Shown here one piece after another: positions 15,861-22,660 of a stretch of DNA of 25,456 nucleotides. Position 1 is the stretch's first letter. Every line of letters begins with the position of its first letter. The notes below the pieces were generated by a model, which saw only the letters and a program-made list of their open reading frames with translations, did not search any database and was not told the origin of the DNA. Origin of the DNA: UBA9642 sp964545585 (GTDB taxonomy: Archaea > Nanobdellota > Nanobdellia > Woesearchaeales > UBA9642); the NCBI GenBank assembly GCA_964545585.1, contig CAZJFT010000009.1, positions 1-25,456 on the forward strand, read 5' to 3'. A program made the position numbers and the translations under genes.

Positions 15861-15911
15861 TCAAACCAAAAACTATTTTAATCTAATAGAAAAAGTTAAA
15901 TCGGTGATTTT

Positions 15912-16064
15912 ATGGAAACAATGCATTTTAGGGACAAAGCAAGAGAATTAGAGAAGGAAATTCTAGAATTTACTAGCTCCATGAAAGGCGCAAAGAATGA
16001 GAGAGAATTCAATGAATTATTAGAAGGCGCAATAGATAAATTAGAACATTCTAGAATAAGATGA
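15912..16064 (+). CDS. Small helical acidic protein, 50 aa, unrecognised
   Basis: A 50-codon frame with ATG at 15912 and TGA at 16062-16064. A GGTGAT Shine-Dalgarno (15903-15908) sits three bases before the ATG, the same signal used by proven internal starts nearby. The product begins METMHFRDKARELEKEIL and is mostly charged amphipathic helix (Glu/Lys/Leu spacing) with a short break around SSMKGA, so it may form a helical hairpin or coiled coil. It fills the otherwise empty space between the HWWP pair and the convergent translin gene. I know no family; a small regulator or assembly partner is possible but unsupported. Confidence 0.65.
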   Translation: METMHFRDKARELEKEILEFTSSMKGAKNEREFNELLEGAIDKLEHSRIR

Positions 16065-16078
16065 ACAATCAAATTATT

Positions 16079-16639
16079 TTATTTCTTCAAGTCATACAAT
16101 AATTCTTCGACCTTGTTTAGGTTCCATTTTATCGCATCGGCCTTCTTTCGCAAGTCGCCATTCCTTAAGTCGAACTTTATCAGTATCCCTTGGATGTCAT
16201 GTATCAAGTCCCGTATCTTCTGGACTTCCTTCTTGTTCTTCGCTGTCGCTTCAAGGACTGCTCTCCGCCCAAGCTCTCCAGTCAGGTCGGACAATGCCTG
16301 AAGATATATTATCGGATCGACATTGATATCCTTGTATGAGGGGATCTTATCATTCACATAACCATAGAATAAGCATGCCTCTGCATACTCCTCTATTGCA
16401 TTATCGAACGATACCTTAAGATGCGGATGCTTCTGAAGTATTGCGCTGCACTTCTTTATTATTGATTCAGCGGAGTCAAGTGATTTCTTGGCCTCTTTAG
16501 GCTCATTCCTATGGATAGAATATATCGCTGACTTGCTGTCCTTCAATATGAGTCTTGAATTGACGATAAGCTCCTCTCTTAAAGAATCCTCTTCCTTGAC
16601 ATACAATTCCATCTCCTTAATATGCTTTTGGTCTATCAT
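16079..16639 (-). CDS. Translin-family RNA-binding protein/endoribonuclease
   Basis: A 186-residue all-helical protein of the translin/TRAX family (COG2178-like). Translin and TRAX form the octameric C3PO nuclease in eukaryotes; archaeal homologues form similar assemblies and cleave RNA. Visible marks are REELIVNSRLILKDSKSAIY near the N-terminus, the EEYAEA motif (Glu84 and Glu87, matching the two catalytic Glu of TRAX in QEYVEA), YLQALSDLTGELGRRAV (112-128), an Asp in LIHDI (Asp148) that may be the third metal ligand, and a C-terminal KVEELLYDLK helix. The acidic residues suggest a catalytic, TRAX-like member. A TATA box 26 bp upstream predicts a leaderless transcript, divergent from the Nudix gene. 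Confidence 0.88.
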   Translation of the reverse strand: MIDQKHIKEMELYVKEEDSLREELIVNSRLILKDSKSAIYSIHRNEPKEAKKSLDSAESIIKKCSAILQKHPHLKVSFDNAIEEYAEACLFYGYVNDKIPSYKDINVDPIIYLQALSDLTGELGRRAVLEATAKNKKEVQKIRDLIHDIQGILIKFDLRNGDLRKKADAIKWNLNKVEELLYDLKK

Positions 16640-16660
16640 TGTAATGGAAGAAACTGCATG

Positions 16661-16682
16661 TATATATAAAATTTTTTAAATA
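16661..16682. promoter_or_regulatory. Back-to-back TATA boxes of a divergent promoter
   Basis: TATATATAAA (16661-16670), read on the minus strand, is 26 bp before the translin ATG. TTTTTAAATA (16673-16682), on the plus strand, is 25 bp before the Nudix ATG. The two boxes are about 12 bp apart in a 62-bp intergenic region, so occupancy by TBP may be mutually exclusive or shared. Confidence 0.5.
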
Positions 16683-16701
16683 CAGGCAAAACTATGACTT
16701 C

Positions 16702-17157
16702 ATGGCTAAACAAATGACTCTATGTATAATATATGATGATGATACAATCCTTCTTGGTATGAAGAAGCGTGGATTCGGTGAGGGCCGATGGAATGGTTTC
16801 GGCGGTAAAGTCCATGATGGTGAATCCATAAAAGAGGCAGCATTGAGAGAGCTTAATGAAGAGATATCGATAACTCCCTTAGACCTAAAAAACCGTGGAA
16901 AGATACTCTTCGAGTTCAAAGAGACAGGAAAGCAATTGGAGGTACATCTTTTTAGTGCATCAGAATACCATGGGGAACCACAAGAATCTGAAGAGATGCT
17001 CCCGAAGATATTCAATATTTCAGATATCCCTTATGGTTCTATGTGGGATGATGATAAATACTGGCTTCCTATACTTCTAGAAGGACATAATATAGAAGGA
17101 TACTTCTTATTTGATGAGAATGATAAGGTCATGAAGAAAGATATTAAGAAAATCTGA
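16702..17157 (+). CDS. MTH1-like Nudix hydrolase (oxidised purine nucleotide sanitising)
   Basis: A 151-residue Nudix protein, close in length and pattern to MTH1/NUDT1, which hydrolyses 8-oxo-dGTP and 2-hydroxy-dATP to monophosphates. The block GRWNGFGGKV precedes the Nudix box: Gly35, Glu41, Arg49, Glu50, Glu53, Glu54. The final Gly of the box is Ser56 here. MTH1 substrate residues have counterparts: Asn31 for Asn33, and Trp115/Asp117/Asp118 (SMWDDDKYW) for Trp117/Asp119/Asp120. The C-terminal EGYFLFDEND also matches the MTH1 ending. Specificity is inferred from this likeness. The gene has its own TATA box and appears leaderless. Confidence 0.9.
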   Translation: MAKQMTLCIIYDDDTILLGMKKRGFGEGRWNGFGGKVHDGESIKEAALRELNEEISITPLDLKNRGKILFEFKETGKQLEVHLFSASEYHGEPQESEEMLPKIFNISDIPYGSMWDDDKYWLPILLEGHNIEGYFLFDENDKVMKKDIKKI

Positions 17158-17186
17158 GCACAACCACCTCTTGCATAACCGTAATA

Positions 17187-17194
17187 TTTATATA
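17187..17194 (+). promoter_or_regulatory. TATA box for the 17218 membrane-protein operon
   Basis: TTTATATA within TAATATTTATATATAGC is centred 27 bp before the ATG at 17218; there is no clear SD. Confidence 0.5.
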
Positions 17195-17217
17195 TAGCTT
17201 CTTTTATAAATTGAGTA

Positions 17218-17781
17218 ATGAGCGTGTTTGGAGAAAGTATACAGTTTTTAGCGAAGTTAGGGATATATGATGTAGTTCTACCGTTTTTGCTAGTGTTCAC
17301 GATTGTTTTCGCGATATTGGAGAAGACTAAAATTCTCGGCATAGAGAAAGGCAAGGATGACAGGGACTATACAAAGAAGAATCTTAATGCAATGGTTGCT
17401 TTCGTCATGGGATTCCTTGTGGTGGCATCGTCGCAGCTTGTTGCAGTGATCAATAAGACAATGTCACAAGTGTTCATATTGCTGTTGCTAATAATATGCT
17501 TCTTGATGCTTGCAGGGACATTCCATCAGCAGACAAAGGAAGGGTTCTTCCTAAAGGATGGATTCTACAAGAACGCGTTCATGGTAATCGTATTCCTTGG
17601 AATAATAGCAATATTTTTAAATGCTTTAGGCTGGTTAGAATTGATATATGAGTTTTTGAGGGATAACTGGAATACAAGCTATGTGGCTGCAGTGATTTTC
17701 ATTATCGCGATCATAGGATTTATGTATTGGATCATGAAGGATCCATCAGATTCAAAGGAAGCTAAAAAAGAAGGAAGCTAA
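17218..17781 (+). CDS. Tandem membrane paralogue A, unrecognised
   Basis: A 187-residue protein with about five hydrophobic helices (approximately 18-35, 57-75, 83-101, 119-140, 152-170) and a charged tail (KDPSDSKEAKKEGS). The N-terminus carries the motif LGIYDVVLPFLLVFTIVFAI followed by LEKTKILG and a charged loop with KKNLNA, which is repeated in the next gene. No enzymatic motif or known transporter signature is visible. It heads a three-gene operon of related membrane proteins. Function unknown; location beside a cytosolic coiled-coil gene and a pilin-like operon hints at a cell-envelope apparatus. Confidence 0.78.
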   Translation: MSVFGESIQFLAKLGIYDVVLPFLLVFTIVFAILEKTKILGIEKGKDDRDYTKKNLNAMVAFVMGFLVVASSQLVAVINKTMSQVFILLLLIICFLMLAGTFHQQTKEGFFLKDGFYKNAFMVIVFLGIIAIFLNALGWLELIYEFLRDNWNTSYVAAVIFIIAIIGFMYWIMKDPSDSKEAKKEGS

Positions 17782-17796
17782 AAAAAGGTGATTCGA

Positions 17797-18393
17797 ATGG
17801 GTATATTTGAAGACGGACTAATTCAATTGGAAGAAGCAGGTATTCTTGATGTAATACTGCCATTTATATTGGTATTCACCATAGTATTTGCAGTATTGAC
17901 AAAAACAAGAATTCTTGGAGAAGAAAATGGGAAACCAAGAAAAAACTTTAATGCGGTAATATCGCTGGTCATGGGCCTTGCAGTGGTCATACCACATGTC
18001 ATCGGATCATATCCTGACGGTGCAGATGTTGTAGTCATAATCAACAATGCATTGCCTAATGTTTCCGTAGTTTTAGTCGCAGTAATAATGTTGCTGCTTA
18101 TAATGGGTGTATTCGGCGGAGATGTTAATATCGCCGGTTCATCGCTTGCAGGATGGGCAGTTATATTCTCTATAATCGCAACTCTTGTAATATTCGCTAA
18201 TGCAGCTGAATGGTTCATATTGCCTGATTGGTTGAGCTTCCTTGAGGACCCTGAGACACAAGCACTAGTTGTAGTGATTTTAGTGTTTGCATTGATAATC
18301 TGGTTCATAACTAAGGAGGATAAGCCAAAGGATTCAAAAGAGCCAAGTTTCTTGGAAAGCCTTGGAAAAGCTCTTCAGAAGCCTAAAGGCTGA
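17797..18393 (+). CDS. Tandem membrane paralogue B, unrecognised
   Basis: A 198-residue protein with the same topology as paralogue A: GILDVILPFILVFTIVFAVL, TKTRILG, then RKNFNAVISLVMG, further helices and a charged Lys-rich tail (KEDKPKDSKEPSFLESLGKA). The Asn-Ala between loop and second helix and a Gly near helix three are shared with A. An in-frame GTG at 17788 is part of the AAAGGTGAT ribosome site, so the ATG at 17797, four bases after it, is the start. The gap to A is 15 bp. No function can be assigned. Confidence 0.78.
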   Translation: MGIFEDGLIQLEEAGILDVILPFILVFTIVFAVLTKTRILGEENGKPRKNFNAVISLVMGLAVVIPHVIGSYPDGADVVVIINNALPNVSVVLVAVIMLLLIMGVFGGDVNIAGSSLAGWAVIFSIIATLVIFANAAEWFILPDWLSFLEDPETQALVVVILVFALIIWFITKEDKPKDSKEPSFLESLGKALQKPKG

Positions 18394-18398
18394 ACATA

Positions 18399-18989
18399 AT
18401 GGCTACATTCCTGGACATATCAATATTAGGAAACTTTATTGGTATTTTTACTTTCTTATTAGTTTTTGTTATAGTCTATGGAATGCTTGAATTGTTTAAG
18501 ATATTCGGCGATGGCCATAAAGGATTGCATGCAATTATCGCTTTGGCTGTCGCATTTATAGTGATTTTCAGCAAGGGAGTTGTTGCAGTAATACAGACAT
18601 TCACTCCGTGGTTCACTATACTGATACTAGTCATATTTTTCATACTTTTTGCAGTCAGGATGTTCGGTGCCACGGACAAGGATATCCATAATGAGCTGAC
18701 AAGCGGTACCACAATAACCACTTGGATAATCATATTCACTGTAGTGATATTGTTGTTCTCCCTTGGTGCAGGATTCGGTCAAGACAGCCTCACTCAAGGC
18801 GCTGGAGGGAAAGTCACTCAAACCAATACGACTATAAATGCCACTGGAGATGCTGGAAGCACCGCAACTGGCAACTTCAATCAGAACCTATACAATACAT
18901 TGTTCCATCCTAAAGTCTTAGGATTAATATTAATCATGCTTTTAGCTGTAATTGCGATGCTCTTCTTGACAGGATCTGACGGACCATAA
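18399..18989 (+). CDS. Tandem membrane paralogue C with Thr/Gly-rich outer loop, unrecognised
   Basis: A 196-residue protein more divergent than A and B but with the same opening plan: FIGIFTFLLVFVIVYGMLEL, a short charged loop (FGDGHKGLHA) and a second helix beginning IIALAVAF. Between its last two helices is a polar segment of about 40 residues rich in Thr, Gly, Asn and Gln with several N-x-T sequons (NTT, NAT), suggesting an exposed, possibly glycosylated loop. It starts 5 bp after the stop of B. Function unknown; probably part of the same membrane complex as A and B. Confidence 0.75.
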   Translation: MATFLDISILGNFIGIFTFLLVFVIVYGMLELFKIFGDGHKGLHAIIALAVAFIVIFSKGVVAVIQTFTPWFTILILVIFFILFAVRMFGATDKDIHNELTSGTTITTWIIIFTVVILLFSLGAGFGQDSLTQGAGGKVTQTNTTINATGDAGSTATGNFNQNLYNTLFHPKVLGLILIMLLAVIAMLFLTGSDGP

Positions 18990-19088
18990 AATCCGGGAGA
19001 TTATCCTTTAGCATGTTATTATGAAATTCTTCAGAATATTAGAAAGATAATTAGAAAAAATTAGTGAAAAAATTAGTACGAGTATATT
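18990..19088. other. Convergent intergenic spacer
   Basis: The 99 bp between convergent genes hold only A+T-rich sequence with a short repeated AAAAATTAGT/AAAATTAGT near 19054-19076. No ORF, RNA structure or promoter was recognised. Confidence 0.4.
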
Positions 19089-19778
19089 TTAATTGTCCTC
19101 TTCATCATCATCTGATTTCTTCACGACCTTCTTTTTAGGCAATGGTTTTCCAGATGACTTCATGTTGTCAGTTATCCTTGTCAATTCATTGACGTTGTCC
19201 ATGAATGAAGGTAATACTTTCGAGAAGACTTTCTCCATGGCCTGCATCTCTGTCGATACTGCAAGCATATTCTTATCATATTCACCTATCTTCCCTATTA
19301 TTGCCTGATGTAGCTTGTCGAACTGGTCCTTCAAGTCATTTATCCTCTGCTCCATGACTTGAAGCTTTGCATCTGCCTTCTGCTTCCATTCTATTACCTT
19401 GTTTATGTCCTTGACCAGCTCATTCCATTTCTCATCTATTATCGCTTCTATAAGCTCCTCGTTTGAGCTTCCACCTAATCCGCTCATCATCATTCCACCA
19501 CCCATGCCTCCCATACTTGGCACGGGCTGTTGTGGCATCTCAGAGTATGGATGCATCGGCTGTATTGGTTGTATATTATCCTGTTGCATTGTATTGTTCT
19601 CCGACATTTCAGCCTGGCTCATAGCATCGAATATCTGGCTCGATGTATAACCATCCCTCTGCAATGTCTGTATTATCTGATTATTGGAATATCCTTGACC
19701 TTTCATCGCAGCCACTTGGTCTATTGGCACATCTGGCCCTGCAGCCAAGTCCGACTTTGAGGATTTGAACATTCCCAT
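19089..19778 (-). CDS. Cytosolic protein with UBA-like domain and coiled coil
   Basis: A 229-residue soluble protein in three parts. Residues about 20-55 look like a UBA/CUE-type three-helix domain (MKGQGYSNNQII, then LQRDGYTSSQIFDAM). Residues about 56-105 are a low-complexity linker rich in Met, Gln, Pro and Gly. Residues about 108-205 form a long predicted coiled coil, followed by a Lys then Asp/Glu tail (KKKVVKKSDDDEEDN). A strong AAGGAGG Shine-Dalgarno five bases before the ATG and two TATATAA boxes upstream support the start. It is transcribed with the same polarity as the pilin-like operon but from its own promoter. It is perhaps an adaptor or scaffold; no catalytic motif is visible. 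Confidence 0.8.
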   Translation of the reverse strand: MGMFKSSKSDLAAGPDVPIDQVAAMKGQGYSNNQIIQTLQRDGYTSSQIFDAMSQAEMSENNTMQQDNIQPIQPMHPYSEMPQQPVPSMGGMGGGMMMSGLGGSSNEELIEAIIDEKWNELVKDINKVIEWKQKADAKLQVMEQRINDLKDQFDKLHQAIIGKIGEYDKNMLAVSTEMQAMEKVFSKVLPSFMDNVNELTRITDNMKSSGKPLPKKKVVKKSDDDEEDN

Positions 19779-19816
19779 AAAAGCCTCCTTTTTTAAATGA
19801 TATATTTATCCTAATA

Positions 19817-19838
19817 CATTATATAACGCATTATATAA
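19817..19838 (-). promoter_or_regulatory. Duplicated palindromic TATA boxes upstream of the UBA/coiled-coil gene
   Basis: CATTATATAA occurs twice (19817-19826 and 19829-19838), 12 bp apart. The distances predict starts near 19796 and 19808, each giving a leader that contains the AAGGAGG ribosome site. Confidence 0.45.
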
Positions 19839-19903
19839 TACCTTACTAGTCATGCAGTATTTAAAATTTTTGTTTATTTTAATACTGTGAATTGCTTGTG
19901 AAT

Positions 19904-20443
19904 TCATCTGCATATATCTAGATTCAGGTATACATGCCCTGGAACAGGGTATAAACTTATAGGTATTGTGCCTCTCTGTCCTGTTTCCCTGCTAGTGCAA
20001 TTGCGATTCTTTATCATTATCTCGTTATTATTCCAATTAATGCCGTTTGTATATAGCGTGAATACCATGCCTTGCTTCACAAGCGTCTTGTTCGCTATTA
20101 TCCATAGTGTCTTGTTCGCTATCGCACATGCGTTTGTGCTTCCTGAACATTCGATTATGTCCCCTCTGGCACAGAATTTGAGCATGTCTGATACGGTGTA
20201 ATCGTTTCCTATGCACTCTACAGGATTCACGTTGACGACTGAATTTATGAAATTTGATGCCGTCTCATCAGCTATATAACTCTTCTTGTAATCAGTTATG
20301 GGCACTTTCTGCCTGAACGATACGAATATGAAGAATCCTATTATTATAAGTATGACTATCAATGCCAATCCGAACATCTCCATCTGTGACTTGCGTCCAT
20401 TTCTTTTTTTTATGATTTTTATTTTATTATCCATTCTGCCCAT
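19904..20443 (-). CDS. Pilin-like membrane-anchored protein 4
   Basis: About 179 residues. A basic N-terminus (KKRNGRKSQMEM) leads into one hydrophobic helix (residues about 23-42), then a globular outer domain with six cysteines and several N-x-S/T sites. The K-S-Q-x-E sequence before the helix resembles an archaeal class III (type IV pilin) signal, where a PibD/EppA-type peptidase cuts before the Gln. The Glu position is not canonical. A GTG at 20455 overlaps the preceding stop; the ATG at 20443 has a TAGGTGA site 9 bases before it and is preferred, though a third in-frame ATG at 20434 is possible. Last gene of the operon. Confidence 0.75.
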   Translation of the reverse strand: MGRMDNKIKIIKKRNGRKSQMEMFGLALIVILIIIGFFIFVSFRQKVPITDYKKSYIADETASNFINSVVNVNPVECIGNDYTVSDMLKFCARGDIIECSGSTNACAIANKTLWIIANKTLVKQGMVFTLYTNGINWNNNEIMIKNRNCTSRETGQRGTIPISLYPVPGHVYLNLDICR

Positions 20444-20451
20444 GCCATGAT

Positions 20452-20964
20452 TCACCTATAATACCCTTCGACTATCAATAATCCGAAAGATTTCCTTCCC
20501 TCCCGTCCATAATTCTTCTCTATGATTATAGGTATGCTTATCTGCAATGTAGTCGTCTTTGAGATGTTGTTATTATATATGACGACGCTGGTCTCATTAG
20601 GGTATATCTCCTGTATCGTTATCCTTGAATTCTTGAAATAATAATTGTAATAATCGAATGCCTGTGCTTTCAATGCAGGGTCATTCATTGTCTTGTTCAT
20701 TGCAAGTATCTTATACCAGTCGAAACAATTGACTTTAGTGACAACGTTTGTATTGTAGCATCTCAATTCCGGGAGCTCAGCCGCAACCTTGGCCAATTCT
20801 ATGACGGACAGGTCCTGATACTCCAGATTTGTTGTCTTTATATCATCTTTCCTTATCCCAGCCCAGAAAACAATCCCTATCACTAGAAGAAATATTATTA
20901 TTATGACTACTGCGATGCTTTCCGCCATCTGTATCTGAGATTTCTTGAAAGGTATTCTTTTCAT
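20452..20964 (-). CDS. Pilin-like membrane-anchored protein 3
   Basis: A 170-residue protein with FKKSQIQMAESI followed by a long Ile/Val-rich helix (about 16-36), then a soluble domain with only two cysteines (CYNTNVVTKVNC) and several Tyr/Asn-rich strands. The Lys-Lys-Ser-Gln junction and a Glu near the start of the helix are like archaeal pilin or pseudopilin precursors. Its stop overlaps the ribosome site of the next gene, so the two are coupled. The function is unknown; minor pilin is the best guess. Confidence 0.75.
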   Translation of the reverse strand: MKRIPFKKSQIQMAESIAVVIIIIFLLVIGIVFWAGIRKDDIKTTNLEYQDLSVIELAKVAAELPELRCYNTNVVTKVNCFDWYKILAMNKTMNDPALKAQAFDYYNYYFKNSRITIQEIYPNETSVVIYNNNISKTTTLQISIPIIIEKNYGREGRKSFGLLIVEGYYR

Positions 20965-20988
20965 TTTGGCATGTCGTTTTATTATGTG

Positions 20989-21014
20989 CTATGATTTAGT
21001 ACTATGATTTAGTA
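20989..21014. repeat. 13-bp tandem duplication at a gene end
   Basis: CTATGATTTAGTA occurs twice without a gap (20989-21001 and 21002-21014). On the minus strand it duplicates the stop-codon region (TACTAAATCATAG) of the 339-aa gene, so a second TAA follows. Confidence 0.9.
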
Positions 21015-22028
21015 TATCAATGGACATCCCTTGAATGTCAAGTCTGTATTGTCTCTCTTCAACACATTAGACAATTCATAAAGGTGCTCCGTATCATTAA
21101 GCTTCTTGTTCTTCATATTGTTCAATGTTGACAATGGCAATGCAAATACGGGGACACATTGAGGGTTTATAGATTGCAAATCGCTCTGCAACAAAACCAC
21201 TCTCTCACGATGCAATGAACGTTTTATCTCGAACTGCTTGAATGCTCTGCCCATCTCACATTGGTAATATTTCTCGTCTTGAGAGAATATCGCCCCGAAC
21301 AATGATGCCTGACCGATATACTGCGGAATATCATTTACATCCTGGGCCAAGTTATTGTATCTGACCTTTCCATGACTGAAGATATCATTGCCTAAAGGAA
21401 GGATGCTTATGAATTGATAATTTGCTGGTGGAGGACAATCATTGAAGCATATCACTCTATAATTTTTGAATCCACGTATTGCATTTTCCAATTCTGTTGT
21501 TGTAGACGCATATTTCTTTGTGATATTGGAAGGGAATTGATTGTATATGGCCCGAGCATACGCTTGGTTTTGTGGAGTGGTGGCAGAGGAATTATATATC
21601 ACAAATATCATGTTAGGAGGGGTGAGATATATGAACCTCGTCACTGTGAACGGCACGGCAAAATCTAGCGTCCATATGTTCAGTTTCTGGGTGTTGAATT
21701 CTCTTGGAGCGAATATTATCTCGAGAGGCAACGGTTCCCTCTGCGATCCTGATATCTTGAAGTCGGCTGTCAGGTCATTAGGGTCGCATGTGAATGTGAA
21801 TGTTGTAGGCGGAGTCTCCATCTGGCTGAATGTATCAGAAAGCTGTTGTTTTCCTTTTATGTTTGTCGCCAATTGCTTAAGGACATCCTGGCTTATCTGT
21901 TTATCTACATCCTTCTTCTGGCTCAATATGAGGCTTATTATGAACACAAATATCACTGTTCCAGCAATTAGCACGAATATCCAATTGAATTGGATTTCTA
22001 TTGCCGATCTCTTAGAATTCCTCAACAT
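21009..22028 (-). CDS. Pilin-like membrane-anchored protein 2, large
   Basis: A 339-residue protein. The N-terminus NSKRSAIEIQFNW with Glu11 runs into a hydrophobic helix (about 15-37), then a helical stretch with Lys/Gln (a stalk) and a globular beta-rich domain with cysteine pairs (for example CFNDCPP). The R-S-A-I-E pattern is like a class III signal. Its size exceeds that of typical pilins and suggests a capping or tip subunit, as with large minor pilins in other systems; that is inference. It lies 33 bp after the preceding gene with no clear SD and ends 44 bp before the next. Confidence 0.75.
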   Translation of the reverse strand: MLRNSKRSAIEIQFNWIFVLIAGTVIFVFIISLILSQKKDVDKQISQDVLKQLATNIKGKQQLSDTFSQMETPPTTFTFTCDPNDLTADFKISGSQREPLPLEIIFAPREFNTQKLNIWTLDFAVPFTVTRFIYLTPPNMIFVIYNSSATTPQNQAYARAIYNQFPSNITKKYASTTTELENAIRGFKNYRVICFNDCPPPANYQFISILPLGNDIFSHGKVRYNNLAQDVNDIPQYIGQASLFGAIFSQDEKYYQCEMGRAFKQFEIKRSLHRERVVLLQSDLQSINPQCVPVFALPLSTLNNMKNKKLNDTEHLYELSNVLKRDNTDLTFKGCPLIY

Positions 22029-22061
22029 TTTTATCCATCATATATTGCTTCGCAGCACATG

Positions 22062-22604
22062 TTACTCCCCAGTATTCTGCAGATGCTGTTGATACACACT
22101 TCCACCGGCATAATCCATGCTTCTTACTATCGTCCCTTGTCCTATACCTAACATCATAAGCTGGAAATTTTTCGTCTTCTGCTTGATGCATGTGCAGTTA
22201 TTAGGATTGTCCGTCCTCAATAATGGCGCGTATCCAATAGGCACAGTCTTCTTTGATGTCGACACGAATATGTTCTTAAGATCTCCGTCAACAACACTCC
22301 GCTGTATGATCTTATTGGTGCATACGTCCAATGGATTTGTCGTCCCTATCTCTGTCGCATCCACAAAACATACAGTCTCATACTGGCATGGTGCAATGAG
22401 TGATTGTTTAGTCACTGATCCGTATCCGTTCGATCTGTCTATCAAAGATTCGAGTTTTGTCTTGAATGATATCTGCTCTATCTGGCAACTCTTTGATAAT
22501 GTCTTGCTTATTGCGTTGTATCCTATCAGCACTATTACTCCTATTATCAATGCCGCCATTATGAATATGAATACTTGGCCTACGATTTGTCCTTTTTTAT
22601 CCAT
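22062..22604 (-). CDS. Pilin-like membrane-anchored protein 1
   Basis: A 180-residue protein starting MDKKGQIVGQVFIFIMAAL. The KKG-Q junction is a good archaeal prepilin cleavage site, with processing expected between Gly5 and Gln6, followed by a helix to about residue 31. The outer domain has six cysteines, including CTC, and a helical segment after the membrane helix. First pilin-like gene after the large cysteine-rich gene, separated by 57 bp containing an 18-bp tandem repeat. The ribosome site is probably the AAGG of that repeat. Confidence 0.78.
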   Translation of the reverse strand: MDKKGQIVGQVFIFIMAALIIGVIVLIGYNAISKTLSKSCQIEQISFKTKLESLIDRSNGYGSVTKQSLIAPCQYETVCFVDATEIGTTNPLDVCTNKIIQRSVVDGDLKNIFVSTSKKTVPIGYAPLLRTDNPNNCTCIKQKTKNFQLMMLGIGQGTIVRSMDYAGGSVYQQHLQNTGE

Positions 22605-22607
22605 TGT

Positions 22608-22642
22608 AACCTTTATCCGAGCAAAAACCTTTATCCGAGCAA
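22608..22642. repeat. 18-bp-period tandem repeat before the first pilin-like gene
   Basis: AACCTTTATCCGAGCAA occurs at 22608-22624 and 22626-22642. On the minus strand this duplicates GCTCGGATAAAGGTT just before the ATG at 22604, so the translation-initiation region is present twice. Confidence 0.9.
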
Positions 22643-22660
22643 TGTCAAGACCTCATGGAA

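Noticed and set aside
19817..19838. Paired TATATAA boxes as an operator or a promoter for the pilin-like operon
   Set aside because: The pilin-like operon ends, rather than begins, at this side; the boxes are placed correctly only for the 19778 start, so they are listed as TATA boxes of that gene.
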